Source of the DNA: Aromatoleum toluclasticum ATCC 700605 | Lineage (GTDB): Bacteria > Pseudomonadota > Gammaproteobacteria > Burkholderiales > Rhodocyclaceae | Reading direction: 5' to 3' | NCBI RefSeq assembly: GCF_000378245.1 | Contig: NZ_KB899491.1 | Location: 124,001 to 188,000 of the forward strand | DNA: 64,000 bases | Shown here: positions 58,826 to 64,000 of the stretch, one piece after another | Layout: every line of letters begins with the position of its first letter | Numbering within the stretch: the stretch's first letter is position 1 | The notes under the pieces: model-generated | Told to the model about the DNA's origin: nothing | Seen by the model: only the letters and a program-made list of their open reading frames with translations | The model's database searches: none | Translations under genes and position numbers: made by a program

Positions 58826-61800
58826 ATGAGCGCTCCGCTCGGCATCTCCGGCCGTATCGCCGGCGCCTTCCAGCGCAACGCGCTGACGCCTCTCCTCGCG
58901 CTGATCCTGCTGCTGATGGGGGTGTTCGCGACGCTGGTGACGCCCAAGGAGGAAGAGCCGCAGATCGACGTCACGATGGCCAACGTGCTGGTGCCCTTCC
59001 CCGGCGCTTCCGCGCGCGACGTCGAGGCGCTGGTCGCGCGCCCCGGCGAACAGGTGCTGTCGCGCATGGCGGGCGTCGAGCATGTGTATTCCGTGTCGCG
59101 GCCCGGCATGGCGGTGATCACGGTGCAGTTCGAGGTCGGCGTGCCCAACCAGGATGCGCTGGTGCGCCTGTACGACACCGTGCATTCGAACAAGGACTGG
59201 TTGAGCCCGCAGCTGGGCGTCGGCGAGCCCATCGTCAAGCCCAAGGGCATCGACGACGTGCCCATCGTGAGCCTGACCTTCTGGACTGAGGACCCTCAGC
59301 GCACGGGCTTCGACATGCAGCAGGTGTCGCGCGCGGTCGAGCTCGAGATCAAGCGCATCGCGGGCACGCGCGACGTCGCGACCATCGGCGGGCCGGGTCA
59401 TGTCGTGCGCGTGCTGATGGACACGCAGCGCATGAACGCGCATGGCGTCACCGCGCAGGACGTGCGCGCCGCGCTGCAGCTCGCGAATGCCTCGCAGCCT
59501 GCGGGCAGCCTCGTCGCCGGCAACCGTGAGGTGCTGGTGCAGACCGGCACCTATCTCGAATCGGCCGATGACGTGCGCAGCCTCGTGGTCGGCGCGGCCG
59601 GCGGCAAGCCGGTGTACATGCGCGACGTCGCCCGCATCGAGGATGGGCCGGATCAGCCGTCGCAGTACGTCTGGTTCGGCACCGGCGCGGCAGCGGCGCA
59701 GGCCGGCATCGCGGAGAACGGCGTGTTTCCCGCGGTGACGCTGTCCGTGTCGAAGAAGCCCGGCGCCAACGCCGCCGATGTCGCTGATGCAGTGCTGGCG
59801 CGCGCCGAGGCGTTGCGCGGCGAGCTGATCCCTGAGGGGGTGAATTTCACCGTCACGCGCAACTACGGCCAGACTGCCAACGACAAGGCCAACACCCTGA
59901 TCGGCAAGCTCGTGTTCGCGACCTCGGCGGTCGTGCTGCTGGTGTTCTTCGCGCTCGGCCGGCGCGAGGCGTTGATCGTCGGGGTCGCGGTGGGCTTGAC
60001 GCTCGCGGCGACGCTGTTCGCGTCCTGGGCGTGGGGTTTCACCTTGAACCGCGTAAGCCTGTTCGCGCTGATCTTCTCGATCGGCATCCTCGTCGACGAT
60101 GCGATCGTCGTGGTCGAGAACATCCACCGCTGGCACACCCTGGAACCGGATTCGCCGCTGTGGAAGCTGATCCCGCGCGCCGTCGACGAAGTCGGCGGAC
60201 CGACGATCCTCGCGACCTTCACGGTAATCGCGGCGCTGCTGCCGATGGCCTTCGTGACCGGCCTGATGGGGCCGTACATGAGCCCGATCCCGATCAACGC
60301 GTCGATGGGCATGTTCATCTCGCTCGCGGTGGCCTTCGTCGTTACGCCCTGGCTCGCGCAGCGCCTGCTCAAATCCGTGGATGCACATCACCACGAGGGC
60401 GAGGACAAGCTCACGGCGCGCCTCGACCGCGTCTTCCGCGGCGTCATGACGCCGATGCTCGACCCCGTGCGCGGCGGCGGCGCGCGCCTAAAACTGTGGC
60501 TGATCGTCGTCGCGCTGATCGTCGTGTCGGTCGCGCTGCCGGTGTTCAAGCTCGTCGCGCTGAAGATGCTGCCGCTCGACAACAAGAGCGAATTCCAGGT
60601 CGTGCTCGACATGCCGGTCGACACTCCGGTCGAGGAAACCGCGCGCGTGCTGCGCGAGATCGGCGAATACCTCGGCACGGTCGGGGAGGTCAGCGACTGG
60701 CAGGCCTATGCCGGCACCGCGAGCCCGATCAACTTCAACGGCCTGGTGCGCCAGTACTACCTGCGCAGCGGCCCGGAGGTCGGCGACATCCAGGTGAACC
60801 TCGTCGACAAGAAGCACCGCAGCCGCAAGAGCCACGAGATCGCGACGGCGGTGCGCGCCGAAGTCACACGCATCGCGCGCGCGGCGGGCGGCAACGCGAA
60901 GACCGTCGAAGTGCCGCCCGGCCCGCCGGTGCTCTCGCCCATCGTCGCCGAGGTGTACGGGCCGGACTACGCCGGGCAGACCGCCGCCGCGCGCAAGATC
61001 CGGGCGGCCTTCGAGGGCACGGCGGACATCGTCGACGTCGACGACACCGTCGACGAGGCGGCGCCCAAGCTCGTGCTGCGCGTCGACCAGGCCAAGGCCG
61101 CGCGCATGGGCGTCGCACAGGCCGACATCGTCGAGGTCGTGCGCCTGGGGTTGTCGGGCGAGAACGTCACGCCCATCCACGGCGGCGACAACAAGTACGA
61201 GATCCCGGTGCGCATTCAGCTCCCGTCCGAGCGCCAAAGCAGCGTCGATGCGCTGCTCGCGCTGAAGGTGCGCGCGCGCGACGGCACGCTGGTATCCGTG
61301 TCCGAGCTCGTCACGGTGCAGGACACCACGCGCGAGCAGGTGATCTACCGCAAGGACCTGCTGCCGGTCGTGTACGTCACCGGCGACATGAGCGGGCGGC
61401 TCGATTCGCCACTCTACGGCATGTTCGACATCCGCTCGCAGATCAACGGCATGGCGCTCGAAGGGCCGGGGCTCGGCGGCACGCTGGGCGAATGGTTTAT
61501 CCGCCAGCCTACGGAGGCTTATGCGGGCTACAGCGTGAAGTGGGACGGCGAATGGCAGGTCACCTACGAGACCTTCCGCGACATGGGCGCGGCCTACGCG
61601 GTCGGCCTGATCCTGATCTACCTGCTGGTCGTCGCGCAGTTCCGCAGCTACCTCGTGCCGCTCATCATCATGGCGCCGATCCCGCTCACGATCATCGGCG
61701 TCATGCCCGGCCACGCGCTGCTCGGCGCGCATTTCACCGCGACCTCCATGATCGGCATGATCGCGCTCGCCGGCATCATCGTGCGCAACTCCATCCTGCT

Positions 61801-62077
61801 GGTCGATTTCGTCAATCAGCAGGTGCGCGCGGGCGTCGAACTCGGCGAGGCGGTGATCCGCGCCGCCGCGGTGCGCGCCAAGCCGATCGGCTTGACCGCG
61901 CTCGCGGCGATGATCGGGGCGCTCTTCATCCTCGACGACCCCATCTTCAACGGGCTGGCGATCAGCCTGATCTTCGGCATCTTCGTGTCCACCGTGCTGA
62001 CGCTGGTGGTCATCCCGGTGCTGTATTTCGCCGCGATGCGGGGCCGCATCGCGCAACTGCAAGGAGAAACACCATGA
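58826..62077 (+). CDS. RND efflux pump, HAE1/AcrB-like inner-membrane subunit
   Basis: 1083 residues with the duplicated 12-helix RND plan. A first helix at about 20-40 is followed by the PFPGASARDVEALVARPGEQ porter segment. TM4 carries the proton-relay aspartate pair Asp424-Asp425 in SIGILVDDAIVVVENIH. The second half contains IGMIALAGIIVRNSILLVDF near residue 975. It forms a proton-driven export complex with the preceding fusion protein. An outer-membrane TolC partner is not in the window. The substrate class (drug, solvent, metal) cannot be read. Heavy-metal type is less likely because the pump lacks CusA-like Met clusters in TM regions that I can see. Overlaps the next gene by 4 nt. Confidence 0.92.
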   Translation: MSAPLGISGRIAGAFQRNALTPLLALILLLMGVFATLVTPKEEEPQIDVTMANVLVPFPGASARDVEALVARPGEQVLSRMAGVEHVYSVSRPGMAVITVQFEVGVPNQDALVRLYDTVHSNKDWLSPQLGVGEPIVKPKGIDDVPIVSLTFWTEDPQRTGFDMQQVSRAVELEIKRIAGTRDVATIGGPGHVVRVLMDTQRMNAHGVTAQDVRAALQLANASQPAGSLVAGNREVLVQTGTYLESADDVRSLVVGAAGGKPVYMRDVARIEDGPDQPSQYVWFGTGAAAAQAGIAENGVFPAVTLSVSKKPGANAADVADAVLARAEALRGELIPEGVNFTVTRNYGQTANDKANTLIGKLVFATSAVVLLVFFALGRREALIVGVAVGLTLAATLFASWAWGFTLNRVSLFALIFSIGILVDDAIVVVENIHRWHTLEPDSPLWKLIPRAVDEVGGPTILATFTVIAALLPMAFVTGLMGPYMSPIPINASMGMFISLAVAFVVTPWLAQRLLKSVDAHHHEGEDKLTARLDRVFRGVMTPMLDPVRGGGARLKLWLIVVALIVVSVALPVFKLVALKMLPLDNKSEFQVVLDMPVDTPVEETARVLREIGEYLGTVGEVSDWQAYAGTASPINFNGLVRQYYLRSGPEVGDIQVNLVDKKHRSRKSHEIATAVRAEVTRIARAAGGNAKTVEVPPGPPVLSPIVAEVYGPDYAGQTAAARKIRAAFEGTADIVDVDDTVDEAAPKLVLRVDQAKAARMGVAQADIVEVVRLGLSGENVTPIHGGDNKYEIPVRIQLPSERQSSVDALLALKVRARDGTLVSVSELVTVQDTTREQVIYRKDLLPVVYVTGDMSGRLDSPLYGMFDIRSQINGMALEGPGLGGTLGEWFIRQPTEAYAGYSVKWDGEWQVTYETFRDMGAAYAVGLILIYLLVVAQFRSYLVPLIIMAPIPLTIIGVMPGHALLGAHFTATSMIGMIALAGIIVRNSILLVDFVNQQVRAGVELGEAVIRAAAVRAKPIGLTALAAMIGALFILDDPIFNGLAISLIFGIFVSTVLTLVVIPVLYFAAMRGRIAQLQGETP

Positions 62078-62298
62078 CGCTGACCGTCAACCAGTTCGTC
62101 CGCATCTTCGCCGGCGCCTTCGTGCTGATCTCGCTCGCGCTCGGCGTGGAGGGCTCGCCGCTGTTCGTGAGCAAGAACTTCCTGTGGTTCACCGCCTTCG
62201 TCGGCGCGAACCTGTTCCAGAGCGGCTTCACGCGCTTCTGCCCGCTGGAGATCTTCCTGCGCAAGGCTGGCGTGCCGGACGGCGGCAGCTGCCGCTGA
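62074..62298 (+). CDS. Small DUF2892 (YgaP transmembrane-like) membrane protein
   Basis: 74 residues with AAGGAG 8 nt upstream and an ATGA overlap with the pump gene, so coupled to it. Two hydrophobic segments (VRIFAGAFVLISLALGV, then FLWFTAFVGANLFQSG) are followed by FTRFCPLEIFLRKAGV, the DUF2892 signature with its conserved Cys. This domain is best known as the membrane part of the rhodanese YgaP and as a stand-alone gene in operons controlled by ArsR-type repressors. That link to sulfur or redox stress is only suggestive for the pump. Confidence 0.85.
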   Translation: MTLTVNQFVRIFAGAFVLISLALGVEGSPLFVSKNFLWFTAFVGANLFQSGFTRFCPLEIFLRKAGVPDGGSCR

Positions 62299-62326
62299 AC
62301 CGGGCACATGAACGGCATCGCGAACT

Positions 62327-62421
62327 CGTAGGGCGGGAGGAGCCGAAGGCGTATCCCGCCATCGGACGATGACGCCCCGCGTGCATGTCGCCGTGGCGGG
62401 ATGCGTTGTGCTTTTCCTGCG
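62327..62421 (+). repeat. Intergenic GGCGGGA/TCCCGCC repeat after the efflux operon
   Basis: GTAGGGCGGGA (62,328-62,338), TCCCGCC (62,354-62,360) and TGGCGGGAT (62,394-62,402) allow two alternative hairpins: GGCGGGA/TCCCGCC with a 15-nt loop, or ATCCCGCCA/TGGCGGGAT with a 32-nt loop. GCGTTGTGCTTTT follows. The GTAGGGCGGG...GAAGGCG...ATCCCGCC pattern is a common dispersed intergenic element in proteobacteria, and here it may also end the efflux transcript. Confidence 0.55.
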
Positions 62422-62509
62422 TCGGAGCCGGGTCGGTAAAACGATTCGGCGTGGATGACGGGCGGGGGCTACAATCGGCATGTCATCGACCCCGCCGCCC
62501 GCCTGGCCC

Positions 62510-62821
62510 ATGAACGATCGCACGTCCCATATCGAACGTCGTCTCGACCGCCGCATCCCGCTCGGCTGCCCGGCCGCGATCCGCCTGAAGACCGGCGAGA
62601 CGATACGCGGGGAATGCGTCGAGATCAGCGTCGGCGGGATGACGCTGCGTGCGCCCTACGTGCCCGGACAGGCCGAAGTGCTGGAAGTGACGGTGGCGGT
62701 GCCCGGCAACGGCTCGGTCGCGCGTCCGCCGCTGGTGACTCGGCTGGAGGTCAAGCGCTGCCACGCATTGGGGCAGGGCCTGTACGAGATCGGCGGCACG
62801 ACCGTGCGCGTCGTCGGCTGA
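62510..62821 (+). CDS. PilZ-domain protein (probable c-di-GMP receptor)
   Basis: 103 residues from ATG 62,510 (MNDRTSHIERRLDRRIPLGC). An ATG at 62,480 would add ten proline-rich residues and lies only 5 nt after a TACAAT box at 62,470-62,475, so the later start is preferred. The single PilZ domain has the RxxxR motif in ERRLDRRIP and a second motif EISVGG, where the usual Asp/Asn before xSxxG is Glu. It then forms a six-strand barrel. Stand-alone PilZ proteins transmit c-di-GMP signals to motility, pili or exopolysaccharide. The target is unknown. Convergent with dsbB, 18 nt apart. Confidence 0.82.
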   Translation: MNDRTSHIERRLDRRIPLGCPAAIRLKTGETIRGECVEISVGGMTLRAPYVPGQAEVLEVTVAVPGNGSVARPPLVTRLEVKRCHALGQGLYEIGGTTVRVVG

Positions 62822-62839
62822 CGCGCACCATCCGGGAAA

Positions 62840-63346
62840 TCAGCCGCGGAGTTTTCCGCGCACGATCAGCGTGACCGCCCCGATCGCGACCAGCGTCAGC
62901 ATCACGAGCGACCAGTTCGCGATCGATAGTCCCAGGAAGCTCCAGTCGATCTTGGAGCAGTCGCCCGCGCCCTGGAAGATCATCGGCAGCGCATCCGCGA
63001 GCGGGAAGCTGCCGAGCATGAATTCGAGGTCGGGGCCGCACTCGGCGATTTCCGGCGGATAGATCTGGATCCACGTCTGACGCGCTGCCACGCCCGCACC
63101 GGCAAGGGCTGCGATCAGGATCAGCCCCGAATAGACGCGCGTGCCCGTGCGCCCGGGATTGTGCAGGCCCGCGACCAGCGCGAAGAGCGCGATCGCGATG
63201 AATGCATAGCGCTGCATGATGCACATCGGGCAGGGCTCCAGGCCGATGACGTGCTGCAGGTATAGCCCGAACCCGAGCAGGCCGACGCAGGCGGCGAACA
63301 GCCCGAGGAAGAGGGTGCGGGATGACGATGCGGATGAATTCATCAT
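62840..63346 (-). CDS. dsbB: Disulfide bond formation protein DsbB
   Basis: 168 residues with four hydrophobic helices (about 11-30, 45-61, 72-88, 141-160). The first redox pair CPMC is at 39-42 in the first periplasmic loop, followed by the conserved QRYAF. The second pair is Cys103 and Cys130 in the second loop. DsbB reoxidises DsbA and passes electrons to ubiquinone. The Gln-Arg pair after CPMC is the quinone-contact region. Start chosen at the upstream of two adjacent Met codons. The gene stands alone on the minus strand. Confidence 0.93.
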   Translation of the reverse strand: MMNSSASSSRTLFLGLFAACVGLLGFGLYLQHVIGLEPCPMCIMQRYAFIAIALFALVAGLHNPGRTGTRVYSGLILIAALAGAGVAARQTWIQIYPPEIAECGPDLEFMLGSFPLADALPMIFQGAGDCSKIDWSFLGLSIANWSLVMLTLVAIGAVTLIVRGKLRG

Positions 63347-63560
63347 GGGCGTGAGCGGGTGAGTGAGGCGCGATTGTAGGTCAGTCCGCGCGGTTCGTCG
63401 CTTGCGGGCGGAAAAAGTTCAGTGCTGCGTCCCGATGCAGCCCTGATGGAATGCCGGCGGGCGCATGGGTGGCACGGAAAAGGCGATTTGAAGCGGATCG
63501 AGCAATAGTGTTGTGCAGCTTTCCGGATTTTTCCGCAACAATGCTTCCCCTAAAGTGACC

Positions 63561-63583
63561 CCATCGACAAACCACATCGATGG
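63561..63583 (+). promoter_or_regulatory. Inverted repeat just upstream of the azoreductase gene
   Basis: CCATCGA (63,561-63,567) and TCGATGG (63,577-63,583) form a perfect 7-bp inverted repeat with a 9-nt spacer, ending 8 nt before the start codon. The size and spacing suit a LysR- or TetR-type operator, both common controllers of azoreductase genes. It overlaps the ribosome-binding region, so a repressor is more likely than an activator. Confidence 0.4.
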
Positions 63584-63591
63584 AGAACCTA

Positions 63592-64000
63592 ATGAACATC
63601 CTGCAAATCAATTCCAGCGCCCGTGCCGCCGCTTCCGCTTCCTCCCGTGTTGCCAACAGCATCGTCGAGCGCCTGCGTGCCGGAAACCCCGGTGCCAACC
63701 TGGTCGTCCGCGATCTCTCCAGCAACCCGCATCCCATCCTCGACGAAGCCGCGCTGGGCGCGCTCTTCACGCCCGCCGACCAGCGCACGTCCGGGCAGGC
63801 TGCCCGCGTCGCCCTCGACGACGCGCTGATCGCCGAGATCCAGGCTGCCGACGCCGTCGTGCTGGGTGTGCCGATGTACAACTTCGGCGTGCCGGCTCAG
63901 CTCAAGAACTGGATCGACGCGATCGCCCGCGCCAATGTGACCTTCCGGTACACCGCGAACGGTCCGGAAGGCTTGCTGAAGGGCAAGAAGGTGTATATCG
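63592..64000 (+). CDS. azoR: FMN-dependent NADH-azoreductase, N-terminal part (3' end outside window)
   Basis: 136 residues are visible from ATG 63,592 (GGAGAACCTA upstream) to the window edge. The flavodoxin-like fold starts [18 protein letters not shown], where the loop after the first strand binds FMN phosphate. [20 protein letters not shown] is the family signature (PMYNFxxPxxLKxWxD), and [19 protein letters not shown] is the next conserved strand. Members reduce azo dyes and quinones with two NADH-derived electrons. About 60-70 residues should be missing. A long opposite-strand frame here is a shadow. Confidence 0.93.
   Translation, partial: MNILQINSSARAAASASSRVANSIVERLRAGNPGANLVVRDLSSNPHPILDEAALGALFTPADQRTSGQAARVALDDALIAEIQAADAVVLGVPMYNFGVPAQLKNWIDAIARANVTFRYTANGPEGLLKGKKVYI

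Noticed and set aside
63381-63881. Minus-strand 166-codon frame at the right end
   Set aside because: It overlaps the well-supported azoreductase start and the dsbB-azoR gap; composition is that of a shadow.

Overview
The window is one high-GC (roughly two-thirds G+C) chromosomal segment of a betaproteobacterium. The order of the ribosomal superoperon, the RpoB/RpoC sequences, the uvrA-MFS-ssb neighbourhood and the acetone carboxylase cluster together point to Rhodocyclales, most likely the Azoarcus/Aromatoleum/Thauera group. That placement is an inference. I see no tRNA, rRNA, CRISPR array, insertion sequence or prophage.

Bases 1-27,666 hold the transcription/translation core in the usual contiguous order: the end of rplJ, rplL, rpoB, rpoC (beta operon); rpsL, rpsG, fusA, tuf (str); rpsJ-rplC-rplD-rplW-rplB-rpsS-rplV-rpsC-rplP-rpmC-rpsQ (S10); rplN-rplX-rplE-rpsN-rpsH-rplF-rplR-rpsE-rpmD-rplO-secY-infA-rpmJ (spc); rpsM-rpsK-rpsD-rpoA-rplQ (alpha), closed by a strong terminator. 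Promoter-like sequences sit at the classical operon boundaries, several with the -10 box in or beside a GC-rich dyad. The main oddity is tuf: the encoded EF-Tu is 7 residues short because a conserved 11-residue segment of domain 2 is replaced by 4 residues.

Bases 27,700-33,860 hold housekeeping genes: galE, a small unknown gene and uvrA on the minus strand, then a major-facilitator transporter and ssb.

Bases 33,860-51,930 are a ketone-catabolism island. A canonical sigma-54 promoter precedes acxABC (acetone carboxylase beta, alpha, gamma). Then comes a four-gene envelope module (YCF48-like beta-propeller, RND/MMPL-type membrane protein, DUF1302 outer-membrane protein, DUF1329 periplasmic protein), an acyl-CoA synthetase, both subunits of a 3-oxoacid CoA-transferase, and an AcoR/AcxR-type sigma-54 activator with its own -24/-12 promoter. 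Proposed flow: acetone + CO2 to acetoacetate (AcxABC), then acetoacetyl-CoA by ligase and/or CoA-transferase, then thiolysis elsewhere. GC-rich CGTCCGG/CCGGACG dyads lie about 120-180 bp upstream of both sigma-54 promoters and are candidate AcxR sites.

Bases 51,930-64,000 are mixed: a fatty-acid desaturase, a PatB-type C-S lyase, a metallo-beta-lactamase-fold hydrolase, a Sel1-repeat protein, TcdA, a CbiX-like chelatase, a two-component RND efflux pump with a small DUF2892 protein behind an AT-rich palindromic operator, a PilZ protein, DsbB, and the start of an azoreductase gene cut by the window edge. Two intergenic palindromic repeats of the dispersed kind flank the efflux operon.
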